64,000 nt of DNA, from positions 164,661,759-164,725,758 of the forward strand of contig CATIUR010000003.1 of assembly GCA_949592205.1 (NCBI GenBank), in the 5' to 3' direction. The stretch comes from Helichrysum umbraculigerum (lineage: Eukaryota > Streptophyta > Magnoliopsida > Asterales > Asteraceae). Shown in pieces: positions 37,198 through 50,876 of this stretch. The first letter of the stretch is position 1; the number at the start of each line of letters is the position of its first letter. The position numbers and the translations under genes are program-made. The notes under the pieces are model-generated. The model saw only the letters and a program-made list of their open reading frames with translations, did not search any database and had not been told where the DNA came from.

Positions 37198-37519
37198 GGG
37201 AAAAGTCCCCCGAAATGCTATTAACTTTGGCCAAAAAGCTATTGTGTGTAACCAACTAACACATGGGTGTAAGAATGCAACCAACTTTCAAAAATGGGTG
37301 TTTTAATGTAATTTGCTGACGTGTCGCTCGTTGAAAGTGACACGTGGCGTATGGATGTGCCACGTGGCGTATGGAGAGTTTGACAACTCATCGACACGTC
37401 AGCAAATGACATTAAAACACTCATTTTGAAAGTTGGTTGCATTCTTACACCCATGTGTTAGTTGGTTACACACAATAGCTTTTTGGCCAATGTTAGTAGC
37501 ATTTCGGGGGACTTATCCC
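37198..37519. mobile_element. Mutator-type fold-back MITE
   Basis: 322 bases. GGGAAAAGTCCCCCGAAATG and the inverted end CATTTCGGGGGACTTATCCC. TATTTTCAA is repeated exactly at 37189-37197 and 37520-37528 (9 bases, diagnostic for Mutator). Nearly the whole element is a palindrome. Confidence 0.92.
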
Positions 37520-37528
37520 TATTTTCAA

Positions 37529-38286
37529 CCAGTTTTTGGTACACAAGTTAATAAGTTATCCTATCAATAGTGGGTTAATCTCTATTCATTATCATTCACC
37601 TTTTATTCTAAATCTCCATAGAACCACCTAAAAAGCAGGATATTCACAGTTGATATCACCTAGGTCATTAATTCCGAATACTGATAGTAATAGCCACTCA
37701 GCTCGGCAGGTCACTTCACCGGAGATTCTTGTAGCCATTGAAAATGAAGTCACTAGCAGATAGACTTATTATTACATCATTCGTACCTTGTATTTTCAAA
37801 TGTCAAGTTGCCTCGTGCATACTCCTTTCGAAACCATTCTTATGAGAATAACTCAACAATCTTGGCCATACCAAGGTAGTAGAGTAGTAGTGCTTTGTTT
37901 CAGGCCACAAAGTGCGTTCTTCAACCAGACACTTTATTTGGATCATTTAGATTCTCAAAGACCTGGAAACTTCTATTTCATCATTTGTAACATACTAAAA
38001 ATGAAAACAAGATCATACAAAATATATGGCTTGGGGATAGCCACTTCCTACCATTAGAAATACAAACAACCATATATAAATCGGTTAAAAACTTTTGTCA
38101 TATTACCAATCAAGCTGAATTGGTTTCATCATTACAGGATTATACAAATTAGGCACTGGCTAAGCACTTAATTGAACAAATGGTATGCCAAGTAGTTTAG
38201 AGCGACACTAATATACTTGTGCAGTAGTTTAATTTAAAGCTGATTTACACAAATTACAAAACATGACATAACTTAATATGTTAGAA
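37529..38286. other. Intergenic between MITE and DGK 3' end
   Basis: No gene seen; the frame at 37788-38057 has no recognisable domain. Includes the likely 3' untranslated region of the diacylglycerol kinase gene. Confidence 0.45.
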
Positions 38287-41200
38287 TCACTCTCCATTTA
38301 TCATAACTGAGTGAAATGGTACCCTTACAATGTCGACAAAAGTTGAAAACTCATTTTTCAGTGGTTGTTTCCATGGTTCTCCATCCATCTGCATAAAAGC
38401 TTGTTTCCATGCTCCACCCCTCAACTCAAATCGAATCGCAGCAGCCTGAAGAACAAACAATGAACTCAATTTGAGATAATAATCAGTGTGTCCAGAAAAC
38501 AACGTACGGCAATGTCAGATTTCTAGAGGTAAATAAATTGCATCTATCTTCGATTATATTAAATTTATTAATTTCGGAAATTATCTTACTAAGTGAAAAG
38601 CTAGACTTAGGGGGGTTTGATATGCATATAATGTATACAAACTCACTGAGGTTAGCATTAAGGGAGTATAGTACCTGTGCAATGTGTTTGGCTGAAATAA
38701 GCTCGACCATCACAAATGATGCATGCCATCCGTGCTTAAACCCAAGTACTTCTAAAAGGCCATCATCTGCATTCGCCTCAACAAAGCCTTTCTGCATTTT
38801 GACAATTAAAAACAAACGAAAAATTTCAGAATTAAGTCCTTTATTGTAACATTTGACTAATACTAAAACAAGTGTCAAGTTACCATTGCAATTATAATTG
38901 GGCTAAAGAAGTAGCCCAAGTCTCATATGTAAATTTTAATAAATAAGTGAAGAAGTATTTCATTCATATCACTGAATGTGGCAAGTAAATGCTTACCTTG
39001 TCCATATATTCTGGTTTTAATTTACCCCAAGGATTTCTTCCGCTTGCGTAATTATGAAGATTCAAGGCAACAATAGACCTAACACTGGAAGATGATATAT
39101 TGTCAAGCAACAGTACTAGAATGCTACCTCATTGATGCTACATTTATTGTTATTACACATGTTCTCAGTCTTCGTTAGATGACATCTGCGGTTTTAACTA
39201 GTAATCCAATAATTTGACAAATTTTATGTATCTGTTCATGCTGTAGTGACACAGATGAAAAAAAGGTGGGTAATGGGCAGAGCGGATTGATTCGTAAAAG
39301 ATATCTTTTCCATTATTGTATATAATAAATAAATGAGTAACTAGATAATTATGATTACAAAAATAATATTGGTACAAATCTTTGAAAAAAATGTACCAAG
39401 AATTTATGCATTATTAATAGACTTTAGTCGACTTTCAACTAGTTTGACCTATTTGACCCATTTCAAATATGCTAAATAAAAATAGTTGACCCATTTGAGA
39501 TAAAATGCAACCCAAAGTCCCAAATCTACAGATTCATAAGCAAATGGGTCAAAACGGCCACTATTAAAAATTAGCAACCTTACCTTGATGGGATAGGGAC
39601 AAGTTCCCACTCGGAGCTGTTGAGTCTTTTAACATGTAACCTCAAAATATTCTTTAGTCCCCTGCATTCATCACATTACTTCCATTTAAATAATTATTTA
39701 GACAATTTCATCTATACAAATAGATAATAATATGTTGGTTAACATGAACCATGAACACATCAAGATTCAAGACATTTGCAAAGTGAAACACGACACTTAT
39801 TTCCGGTGAATGAGTACTGCTATGTGACAATTTCTTAGTTACCTCAAACCGGGATCAGCCATACAAGGTGTAAAAAACCACCCTTGTTTGCAACTGTATC
39901 CAGAGTAGATCATCTGCGACAACAGAATAATAAAAAATCAACTAGGTTTATACCCTTATAACACATTGATAATCCTTAAATATGTTGATAAAACATAGAG
40001 GTGGTAATTTTGATGCATTCACCCAAAATATTATTAGTCAATTAAGTTGTATATTATTTATACCTCCAAGTGGTTTAAATTGGTAAAATTTTGAAACTTT
40101 AACTAACACGGAAAGGGTTAATGGCGCAGATCGGGTATGAACTTATCACTTTTTGCCGAGTTAGGGTATGAACCCAATTTATCACACAGGTCGGTAACAA
40201 ACTTTCAAATTATGTTTCGAGTTGGGGAACAAACTTTTTTCTTTTTGCCGAGTTAGGGTATGGACCCAATTTATTACACAGGTCGGTAACAAACTTTCAA
40301 ATTATGTTTCGAGTTAGGTAACAAACTTTTGTTTCATTTCAAATTATGTTTCAAATTATGTTTCGAGGTCGGTAACGAACTTTCAAATTATGTTTCGAGG
40401 TTGGTAATGAACTTTCAAATTATGTTTCGAGTTAGGTAACGAACTTTCAAATTATGTTTCGAGTTAGGTAACGAACTTTTCGAGTTAAACATAATTTGAA
40501 AGTTTGTTACCGACCTGTGTAATAAATTGGGTTCATACCCTAACTCGGTAAAAAGTGATAAGTTCATACCCGATCTGCACCATTAACCCACACGGAAATG
40601 GATTAAGCTGTTTGACGGGTCAAAAGAGTCAAAAGTTACGAATATGTTTTCAAATGAATAAAACCTTCTTAATTATCGTATAATATAAACTAATAAACTA
40701 AGATTATGATTGTAACAAAAAAGTTCTTATAATCTTATTATCAACATACACCAACTATTTATAGAACTTTAAGGGCAAAATAGTGTTGACTAGTAGGCCC
40801 AACCCTATCCATTAGGACCAGTGTAAAAATTTACGCGACTGGCCCATCATGAAACCTTTAATGATAATGATGTTAATCAAGCTCGGACCTTGTTAGAAAT
40901 AGGACCTTGAGCAAGGTAAGGTTTCTCATTCCGTAAATGATGAAAGCCATAAGCCACTTGAGCATCCATTCCTGTATCAAGAAAACTATAAGGTTAAAAT
41001 AGTAAAAAGATATAAAATAAAATAAACTGAAAGACCGTATATGAATAAAATACTTACTAAAATAATATAATATAAACCCCAGATCAGTGTCCATCCAAAA
41101 AAAAAAGTAAAAACGAAAAACATAATACCTATGCTGAAATAATTATAGAACACTCCTTGATAGCATGTAACCTTCTCAGGTAACTTCCCTAGAACTTCTA

Positions 41201-43909
41201 TATGCTGCAAAGAATACTTAAAAAGTTATTTACTATGGTAAACAATCATATAATTACATTATCTTGAAAACCTGCAAACTAAATTAAATATTTTCCAACA
41301 ACAATCATAATATTACAAACCTGAGCAAGAACAACCTCTTCTGTTTGCTTCAAAGAATGAGGAGTGTCCAAATCAACACCAGATGGCATTGATATTGAAA
41401 GATTCCAACTATGCATAATAAGATTCATGTCATGACATATATAGTATTAGATATTTAGATTTAAAACCACAAGTGACAGCATCCCATTAAGAAAACTGTG
41501 CTAAAAAATGAATCTTGAAATTTTCATATTAAAAAACAGATGACTCACCTATCGAGACGGCTAGTTGGACTATATGTGGCCTTGTCAAGAGTTCTTTTTA
41601 TTGCCGCTCTCCAGCTAAAAGGAAATGAACCTCCCTGAAAACATCAAGGTGGCAATTTCAAACCATTTACTTATAAATGAGTCGATTTGGGTCGTCTTTT
41701 CTTTCCAACAAGTCGATCAAGAACAGTAATCAATACGGGGACGGGTCAAACATGTTGAAAGTCATTCAAGTCTTATTTGAATGCATATAATCTCCAAAAT
41801 CAGTTTAATGAAACTATATAGAATAATACTTAATCACATTATTTCTGCAAGCATACTTAAGCAATAACTATCTACTAAAAATAAATGAACATGGATTATA
41901 TACAGTGTTAAAAGGTCAACATGCCCGGTCCGCTCCAATCCTTACTAAAGTCCAAAACATGACCAGTAAGTTACCCAGCCCGCCCGACCCGCACATCCTG
42001 CCCCCGCTACAAAAACTGAATGTATAAGGACCTAACAAGATTACCCAACCAAAACTCCTGGACAAGTCGTTTCCTGTACCAAGAGGTATAATCGCGGTTG
42101 GAGGAATGGGGTTCCGACCCTGTTTGTGAAGCTCTCCAAGACATCCAAGAACCCAACCAACAGTACCATCACCTCCTGCAACCTAACAAATGAGAAATAA
42201 TTCCTGGTTAGCAATGTATTTCCTTATCGTAGTCTTTTATAACTGGTGCAGAATTTCCTATTAGAGATGCCTGAAAGTAAAGGCAACGTTTCCTTTTGGG
42301 AAAAACCTCACATTTAAATCAAATGTACATGGTTTCCCATTAGTAATCATTACCAAACATCTAAGGCTGATCTACTAATCTAGTTTGTCCCAGTTGTGAT
42401 TTTTAAGAGTTGGGACACTGGATTTGGGTTTTGAAATTGATTCTGATAATTTTAACTTCAAGCCACTATAATAAAATCTTAATGTTTGGATAAACATATT
42501 TTGCGTTTGATTAGGGGTCAAATTATCAGTTTTGGTTAATCAGCTACAAAATCTGAAATTCCCATTTCACAAAATGTCTTTCTTGGTAAATTAACAAAAT
42601 TATCTTAAAACACGCATACATCTGGTTCCTATCATTACAACTTCAAACAGTAGAAGAGCATCAAGACAATAGTTTCTGCTATCCAATTAAGCTTGTCATA
42701 CACATACCACAATCCTCAATCTCTCCCGGGTTTGTTTGGCACAATTGTCTCCAAGACTAGCAAACTTCTCTAAGCAACCCAATCCATACTCGACAAACTC
42801 ATGAGGCTTCACACTATGAAGGTCAAACACCTGCCACAAGAAAATAAACTAACTAGATGAGAAAAACGATTATGTAACTAGAAAAAAATTAATACCAGAT
42901 TATGAAAATATTATGTGAAAACAATTTTGTCCATTACAACATGTGTAATCAATTTTATTCTATGGAAAGGGTCATGAACATTTCCTAATACTGCTAACAA
43001 ATTTCTAAAACAAATTCCTGAAGCATTCATATTTAAAAATTTTAAAAAAAAAACTTTGCAATTTCCCCAATGAATATCCCCTAAAACACAACCCTTTTCA
43101 AACACATAATTTTGCTCACCAACACCTAACTTATAATAACTCTCTCATTATTAGAACTCTTGCAACTCTATTCGTATATAAAGCAAATCAAACATCACCC
43201 AGTAAAAGGAGATATATAATAATAAATAGATAGAACACAGATCAAAGTTCATCAGGAGTCATAAATTACTACTTCAACTAACATTTTAATATAACATTAC
43301 ACAGCTCTTGTAACTATATTCATATTAAAATCGAACTTCAACCATTTAAGAAATATAACATTATATGAAAACATTTGATTATACATATTAATATTACTAC
43401 TCCGTAGTTCCTAATACTTCAACAAACATTATATAATAATAATAACATTATAAAACTCTGGAAACTACATTCATATCAAAATCAAACATCAACCCTTAAA
43501 AAAAATCAAAAAGAAAAAACACAAGAGTAATAAATAATTCATTATAAAATTACTATATTTAAAAAATCATTTAAAAAACCTGTTCTTGACCCATTAAATC
43601 CTGCAATCTTGCTTTAAGTTCCGTTCCATGCCTTCCACCACTTTTAGAATTCACAAACACAACAACCGGACATTCACCACCACCGTCACTGCTGACGTCA
43701 GCATGACGTTTCCCGGCATCAGTATCTTTATTCGCAATACAATCACGCATTGCAAAACGTAAATATTCAGCCATCGTAATCTTCTTCCGTAACTCCTCTT
43801 TCGGAATACTTATACCCGATAACGATAACCGTTTTATTGAATCCATCACCGGTAACCGTACTGCCACCGTGTTGACCATCTTTTCCGGTGACGGTGATGA
43901 TGAACCCAT
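38287..43909 (-). CDS. DGK: Diacylglycerol kinase, plant cluster II type
   Basis: Phosphorylates diacylglycerol to phosphatidic acid with ATP in lipid signalling. Twelve exons on the minus strand: 43909-43580, 42830-42708, 42182-42045, 41634-41549, 41408-41321, 41204-41129, 40971-40889, 39913-39843, 39661-39584, 39084-38997, 38791-38675, 38445-38287. All introns are GT-AG and phases agree, giving 478 residues. The catalytic domain starts at residue ~81 (PVVVFVNSKSGGRHG), with the ATP-binding motif VAGGDGTVGW (GGDGT at 154-158) and IIPLGTGNDLSRSFGWG (GTGND 185-189). The accessory domain follows (FNYFSIGMDAQVAYGFHHLR-like region, then ADDGLLEVLGFKHGWHAS near the end). There are no C1 zinc fingers, as in cluster II plant DGKs of ~490 residues. 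Intron 1 is 749 bases; intron 7 (39914-40888) holds a Mutator-type MITE. The start is the first Met, MGSSSPSPEK. This is the best-preserved gene here. Confidence 0.95.
40115..40589. mobile_element. Mutator-type fold-back MITE in DGK intron 7
   Basis: 475 bases. GGGTTAATGGCGCAGATCGG and inverted CCGATCTGCACCATTAACCC; ACACGGAAA repeated at 40106-40114 and 40590-40598. The centre has several copies of TTTCAAATTATGTTTCGAG. Confidence 0.92.
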
Positions 43910-44335
43910 TTTTATTATTACTTTAATTTTCTGGGGTTTGATTGTTTCGAGTAAAGATTTGTTTTTTTTTTTTTTTTTTTTAACGGTGGTTACAAAGAAT
44001 GTAGTGAAGTGGAAATTGGGCCGGCGAGAAAGAGTGTGGGGGGTTTTTGTAGGCCGGCGGAGGCTGTGATTTTAGTTTGAAATAAAATCAAAAACTTTTT
44101 TGTAATAGTCAGGGGCAAATCCCGTAATTGAAACGCTATAAGATACGTAGTAATTCAGAACAATATACAGTATTATTTGAGATTGAATATGATTTTTATT
44201 CTTTTATCAAAAACTTAAATTAGTAGCTCAATTTAAAAAATGAACATGTCATAAAACATTATGTATTTTCTTGTAACTAAATTATTTTATTAGTATAACT
44301 TTTGGGGACGTTTCAAATTTGAACATTTATTATGG
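43910..44335. other. DGK 5' region
   Basis: A run of 19 T on the plus strand (A run in the transcript sense) lies near 43963-43981, about 55 bases before the ATG. No clear TATA box was identified. Confidence 0.4.
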
Positions 44336-44344
44336 TAAAAACAT

Positions 44345-44769
44345 GAGAAAATCACAAATTTGATCCCTTTATCAAGACCATTTTAACAAAATAATCCGTT
44401 AACTTTCCATTTTAACAAAGTAATCCATCGATTGGCGCCGCAATGGCACCCCCGGCGCCCCTGACACAACCAAACCACCCATTGCATGACACGTGTACGA
44501 GAAAATAATTAAAAAAAAAACCACCTGCGCCCCTTTGTGATTCTTGGCGCCCCTTCCCTTTATTTTTGGCGCCCATCTCATTTATTTTTCTCCCCATCGG
44601 CGCCAACATGTTTTTTTATTATTTTCTCGTACACGTGTCATGCAATGGGTGGTTGGTTGTGTCAGGGGCGCCGGGGCGCCAATCGATGGATTACTTTGTT
44701 AAAATGGAAAGTCAACGGATTATTTTGTTAAATTGGTCTTGGTAAATGGATCAAATTTGTGATTTTCCC
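44345..44769. mobile_element. Mutator-type fold-back MITE
   Basis: 425 bases. GAGAAAATCACAAATTTGAT and inverted CAAATTTGTGATTTTCCC; TAAAAACAT repeated at 44336-44344 and 44770-44778. GC-rich inner arms (GGCGCC, CACGTGT) give a near-perfect hairpin. Confidence 0.9.
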
Positions 44770-46661
44770 TAAAAACATATCAAAGAGCCTTTAACCTAGC
44801 GGTACGTGGGGAACCCTTCAACCAAGAGGTTGTGGGTTCAAGCCTCGTGGTAGGTATGTACATATTGGGTGTGATATGTATAACACCCCTCATTTCACTC
44901 ATTTAAATATAATAAATCGGAAGCGTAAGTCCAAATAACTAGTAATAGTTTACACCATTTTATCAACATATAAAATTCAACCTTTTAAAACATAACTTCT
45001 CGACAGAGGTGTTATATAAAAACATGTTAAAACATTATTTTATACAATTCCACTATCAGAGTAACGTCTCAAGGTCAAACATTCCTTCTAGTCCAACTTC
45101 TTGCCCACCCAATACAATAGCCAAAACCTGCAAGAAGGGATAATGTGGGGGATTAGCATAACGCTAAGTGAGCAGATACTAATCAACAACCTAACTTAGC
45201 GCAACAACTTTGTGTACAACAATTAGCACTAAACAAGCAAGTACCCAATACAACACATCAACAACGCATCAGTTCAACAATGCAACAATTCAACTAATCA
45301 ACAACACCATAATGAGGATCGGCGGCTCTGGGGATAACCATTAACCCGGGAGGCTCCCCAAGAACACTTACCCAACCTATCCGTATGGCCATACGGACGA
45401 GACCGATAGCTAGTGATTATCTTCAACTAACACAGGAGATGTGTTAAACTTTGGATAACCAACTAGCCCAACCAACAGTTCAACAACTCGTTGCCTCATT
45501 AACAACTGATGCCCGAAGGCCAATTAACTCAAGTGATCACGTAATCAACAAGTCACATATTCAACTAGTCAACATATCAACAGTATTATTACTATCCGCA
45601 TAAACATCAATGCAAATAATAAAGTAATAACACGTTACTTGTTGTAACCAAACTTGTTACAACCAAGTTACGCTGAGGATTAGAGATCCACTCACCGACC
45701 ACCTCAGGCATCCACTCAGTAGTCTAATATCACTGAGTCTTCTGCTCAACTGGAATTACAACAAAATAGAACAAGTTAGTTACTTGTTTTAAAATCTATA
45801 TATAACATCATATTAATTCATCTTCATCAAACAACATATTTAATATCCAATATAATACCATCATTCAATCACGATAATCACTTTCTATCACAATTCACAT
45901 AAATTGTTACTTATTACAATAATTCAACATACTTCATCTCTAGATTATGAATAACCAATTAACATCATTAATTCATAATCATTTAACAAGTTTATGATTC
46001 CCATGATCCTCTTATCATATTAGTACACCTTAATCCTTGTTAATTAACATCATGAGATCATATAACAAGATTATCAACTTCCAATATCCCTAATTCACCA
46101 AATCACAAATATTAAGTTTAATGAGTAATTAACCAACTAAGTTATAATTTTACTTTCTACTTATCAATCAAGTGTTTTCACTACTAAACCATACTAATTC
46201 CATCATTTAATTCATCAAACTCATAAAATCATTATGATCATCACAACCCTCAAGAACACTTAGTCAATTTCTTCAATTCTCAACTAAGGAATATGTTATA
46301 ATCATAGAATAAGCATCAATTAACAACTATATCATCATTTCCAACCTCAATTCCACATGAATCATCTTAATTCTATCAAATCCACAAAAACCCATTTTCA
46401 AGTTTATAAGGAATCAAGAAATCAACACTTACAAGTTGTTTATGATGATGATAGAAGGATCAAATCACGTTTTTGAAACTTAATTCACAATTCTCTAGCC
46501 TCAATTTCACCAAAAACCTTGTTCTAAGAATTTAGAATCATCCCTATGGTTTCTTAGTTCAACCGTACCAAAAATCAAGAAGAAGAAGAGATAATTTCAC
46601 AAGAATTGGGTGATTATTGAAGAACTAGGTTTAGATTTAGGGTTCTTGAAGCCTCTGGCTC

Positions 46662-49205
46662 TGTAACACCCCCAAATTTAACGAGTTGCGGAAGCATACT
46701 TGGGTGTTACTAATCAATATACAAAGCACAAGATATACAGCAAACGACCTCTAGATGAGACGTTTTGTAAAATAATTACATTCCATAATTAAATCGTTTG
46801 AAAACATATAGTTTTCTTTACAAAAATATGTAAGCCTAGAGTCCGCGTATGTGACGGGAGATTCTATTACATAACCATAGTTACAAAAGATAATGCCAAA
46901 GAATCTCCGTTAAATGCAGTTTGGAAATCATGCGACTCTAGCTAATAATCCTGGAGTGATCCTACTCCGTAAGTGTATCTGAGAATACATGCTAAAAAGG
47001 GTCAACCAAAAGGTTGGTGAATCTCACAGGTTTATCAGTAAATAATCAGTTTGAACACAAGATTTTATCAGTAGTGCCCGTAGGCGTATATCAAGTATTT
47101 GCAAATCTCGCAAAAGTAAAGTAATCAAGTTATACCGTTGCCATGAGGCTCATAATCGAAGCTTAACCCGTAAATAATCAGTTGCTCCCGTGACATGCTC
47201 ATAATTGAGCAAGCATAAGTAAACGAAATAATAGTCACCCGTTTATACGTGTAAATCAGTACGTGGTAGCGCTACTACCCCGGGCAGGGAGGGTCATTTC
47301 CCTAATGGATCCATTAACTACTGTTCGCGCTTAAGTCCATAACTAACGATATATGATGGAGAGACTTCAGTAAATAGTAATTAACTCATGCAATTCCGTT
47401 TGGTATAGAAATCAGTTTAGTACTTGTGTTCAGGAAAAATAAGTAGCATGTACCTCCCCCAATAAGATAAAACAGTAAAAGTGGGGCCGTAAGACTCACC
47501 TGAGTCTTTGCAAGTGCGTTTATATCAATAAACGAGTAAGTAATATCAACAGTTGGTTCTCCGAACCCGTAACCTCCAAATGCCTAAACACGTAATGTCA
47601 AGTAAGTAGATGTCTCGCACGATCATCTAGGCTAGTTGTTCATACAACCCAATGTGTCCGAATGTTGGTTCGTTATCGTTTGTATAAAAGTGTACGACCC
47701 GTTGGTGACGAGTTTGAAATAATAAACTTTAAGTATTATTATCAAATTATCGATGTTTTGCACTTACAAAAGTGTCCCAAAGTGTTTCATAAGTCGTATC
47801 GTATAAGGATTTGAAGTTGTAAAAGTTGGACACTTAGTGAAATTTTAGTTAGACAACCTGCTGTTTTATGCGACACTATATGCGTCACTTATGTGTTCTA
47901 TGCGTCACTTATGTGTTCTATGCGTCACTTATGGAGTGTCGGGTATTGGTGTCAGTTTAAGGGTATGCGTCACTGAGATAGTGTCGTGTATCATCTTATG
48001 CGTCACTTCAGAAGTGACAGGTTCCGTAACATCGCGGCACTCAAGGAGTGTCGTGTAAAATAGAAAATTCTGAGATTTAGGCGTCACTTATGGAGTGACG
48101 TATAGTATAGCGACACTCAAGAAGTGTCGTGTAAAAGAATATGGCGGCACTAAGGGAGTGACGGTAACAAGTGTCGGTTTAAGGTTCTAGGCGCCACTAA
48201 GGCAAGTGACGCTAGTAGTGACGGATATTGAAAATGCGTCACTTAGGTAGTGACGGGAAAAGAGGGCTTATGCGACACTTAGTCAGTGTCGCACGAAGTG
48301 ACGCATATCTGGGTTCATCAGTGCGTCACTTACGTCTGATCGACGGATTTTGAGCCAAAAACATGTTTTCGGGTTTCCGTTTGGTCCGATTCTTTTACCC
48401 AACCCTTATATGAACATAATAAGCCTATAGAAACCATAAACTAGTAAAAATGATCAAAAACGAGAGATGTCGGGATTTGTCGGAAACTTACAAAACGCCG
48501 AAATGAAATTCCGGAAAGATAGCGTTGTAGATCGGGATGCGGTGGTCGTTTATTTCCAAAGGAGGTGTATGATCCAAACTCGTTTTGACGTAGTATTTAA
48601 GGATTTTTTATGGTGGTGGTGTGGTGATTTAGAGAGAAAAAGGAAAGAAGAAAAGGAAGAGAGAGAGAGATATAGATGAAAGTGAAGAAAGAAAATGGGA
48701 GGTGGGGGTTTTATCCCCACTTTTCAGCTTTCTCGCCCCGCGTTCCGCGTGGTGCTCGTTTGCTCCGTCGTTTAAACGTTAAATAACTATTTTAAATATT
48801 AATGGTGCGTTTTAAAATACAAATTATTACGCGATATTTTATTTAAATATTTTACTAATCAATTTATATATTGAATTATAAAATGTAAGTTTGTTTATTT
48901 AATTTACGCGTTTTAATATCTAAATTTGTGTACGTTTTGTTTGTACAATACGAATGAATACGAAATATTATCATAATAATATTTTTGACATAACAATGTT
49001 ATTTAATAAAATTGGTCACCAACGTCCGTATTAAATTGAATCGAAATACATTCGATTTAGATTGCGTACGATTTAACCAAATCGCATTTTCGTATATATT
49101 CAACAATATATAATTCGATACATTAATTAGCCTAACACATAACTAATTACATGTATTAACCAAGAATTAGGCACTAATTCTAGTCCTAATTTGCCGGTTG
49201 TTACA
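46662..49205 (-). mobile_element. Solo LTR, family A (copy A3)
   Basis: 2544 bases; minus orientation TGTAACAACCGG...GGGGGTGTTACA. GGCTC at 46657-46661 is repeated at 49206-49210. It lies inside LTR B2. GTGGGG / CCCCAC at 48702-48720 frames the TATA-like GGATAAAACC (minus strand). A frame at 48467-48679 is internal to the LTR and not called. Confidence 0.92.
47870..48330. repeat. Array of short inverted repeats inside LTR A3
   Basis: Ten or more units with arms GTCACT/AGTGAC or GACACT/AGTGTC and a ~5-base spacer, e.g. CGTCACTTATGGAGTGACG and CGACACTCAAGAAGTGTCG. It lies 0.88-1.34 kb from the LTR 5' end. Confidence 0.9.
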
Positions 49206-49570
49206 GGCTCTCTATCGATTTTTCTGGAATTTTGGGGAAGTCTCAGACACCTTTTACACATATATTAGAAATAGGTGTACTAGTTTTGTCCCCCGTACTT
49301 ATCATTGTCTGGAACTTAAAAACCATTTGCGGGGAAACATCATTTTATTTTACCGTCAACTAATTTAAATTAAAACAATTAATAATTTATTAGTCACAAT
49401 AAATTATTCGACTCTTTTAACCATTTATTTTCAAATAAATCACCGAAACTATTTTCTGACACATTAAATAATACACCAAAGTCAGAAAATATTAAAATAT
49501 TACTAGACCCGAAATTTGGATGTTACAATATGTGGGGTAAGTTTGATTGTAAAATTGCCTTTCAAAAAAA

Positions 49571-50300
49571 AAATGATAAAAACAATAGAAACGAACATTT
49601 TCTATTTTAATTCTAACATCAGCCAATTTGTATAATAAAGAAAATTACATCAACTTATTTTTGTGATGCATGCTATAACATTTTTATTGTGTACCATACG
49701 TAAATGTCGTATATCATAATTTTTCTAGAAAAAAAAAATCAATTTCTAATTAAAGAGAATAGAATTCTACTAGTTTTTGTATTATTATTTTTTTTACAAA
49801 AGAATATATATATGTTTAAATTAAAAATGAAAAAGACCAATATACGGTTACTACCAAATAATTCTACAATGACACATTGACACTACCCTGAAATTTAAAA
49901 TAGCCCCTATTGTTATTTTATGAAATGTTATTATGTTTCTTACATTTGTTTTTATTATTTATGTAAAAGTAACTCCGTAATTGAGAAGTAAATAAATGTG
50001 AAATAATTTCAAATAAATGAGTTTTTATCATAGCCACAATGACACTTTGGCCCTTTGATGTTTGGTCTCAGTCACGAAATTACCTGTGTATTTTGAGTTT
50101 TTGACCTTAAGAATTGCGACACGTGTGTCTGTAGTTTACTTTGACATTTATAGATCTTTATTACACTAATAGCCCCTAGAGTTAAAGGTAATGTAAAAGT
50201 TTGGTACTATATGAACAGAAATTTACATCTTCAACCCTTTAAGTTTTGATTTGAAATGTTTTCTAACAAACTACCTTCACCTTGACACATAAACATGCTA
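49571..50300. other. Intergenic, nothing recognised
   Basis: AT-rich sequence without a gene or clear repeat. Confidence 0.5.
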
Positions 50301-50496
50301 CTCCCTCCGTCTCACTTCAAGTGTCAACATTACCATTTTTGGTTATCCCAAATAAGTATCTATTTTCATGTTTTAACCACTCGAAAGAGACTTTAGTGGA
50401 TAGATATGTTATTTGTTTAGTTAAAAGCGTAGTTAGCGAAAAATCATAAAACTATGTGCAAAATTAAAATGAACACTTTAGATAGGATGCATGGAG
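50301..50496. mobile_element. Stowaway-type MITE
   Basis: 196 bases, CTCCCTCCGTCTCACTTC...GATAGGATGCATGGAG, with TA at 50299-50300 and 50497-50498. The right end is more diverged than the left. Confidence 0.75.
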
Positions 50497-50876
50497 TAAT
50501 AGTTTAGTATTAGCATTTCCAGGATGGCTCAATTGGTCATGGTAGATTATATAAAACCAGATGTGATAATGATAACCTATGAAATTGATACACTTATTAG
50601 ATTAAAATGGATGTGGATATAATATAAGAATTATGAACAAAATTAGGTTATAAATATGTAATGGTATACCTTCATGTATTCAAATGGTAACCCTAAATAT
50701 TAAATAACAAACTAAATAAATTAAGACATAATCATTGTTTGTTTTAATTACAAAGTGAATTTTGAGAATTCTAATCATATCCAGTGACGGATGTACCTTC
50801 AAATCAGGGTATGCACTTGCATATCCTGCCAACCAAAATGCTAGTGTTAATTTTGCAGTTTTTGGTTTTGAAAGTA

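Larger units (their letters stand above)
44879..49527 (-). mobile_element. Solo LTR, family B (copy B2), with a second solo LTR inside
   Basis: ATATG at 44874-44878 is repeated at 49528-49532. In the minus orientation it starts TGTAACATCC and ends GGGGTGTTATA, so TG..TA termini as in copy B1. Without the nested LTR at 46662-49205 it is ~2.1 kb. It shares blocks with B1 (GATTAGCA..A.GCTAAGTGAG; GAGGATCGGCGGC / GAGGATCGGTGGC). An ACACCT / AGGTGT inverted repeat at 49247-49278 frames CATATATTAG. Confidence 0.85.
44785..49570 (+). mobile_element. tRNA-type SINE interrupted by a solo LTR
   Basis: The head has a box-A-like ACCTAGCGGTACG and a box-B-like GGTTCAAGCC at normal spacing (44793-44850). 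After the LTR (44879-49527) the SINE body resumes (TGTGGGGTAAGTTTGATTG) and ends with a ten-A tail near 49565-49574. Without the LTR it is ~130 bases. Confidence 0.65.

Noticed and set aside
38538..38849. 103-codon plus-strand frame
   Set aside because: Antisense to DGK exon 11, which has clear homology and splice sites.
44785..44860. A tRNA gene
   Set aside because: Box A and box B are present, but there is no cloverleaf with an acceptor stem; it fits a SINE head.
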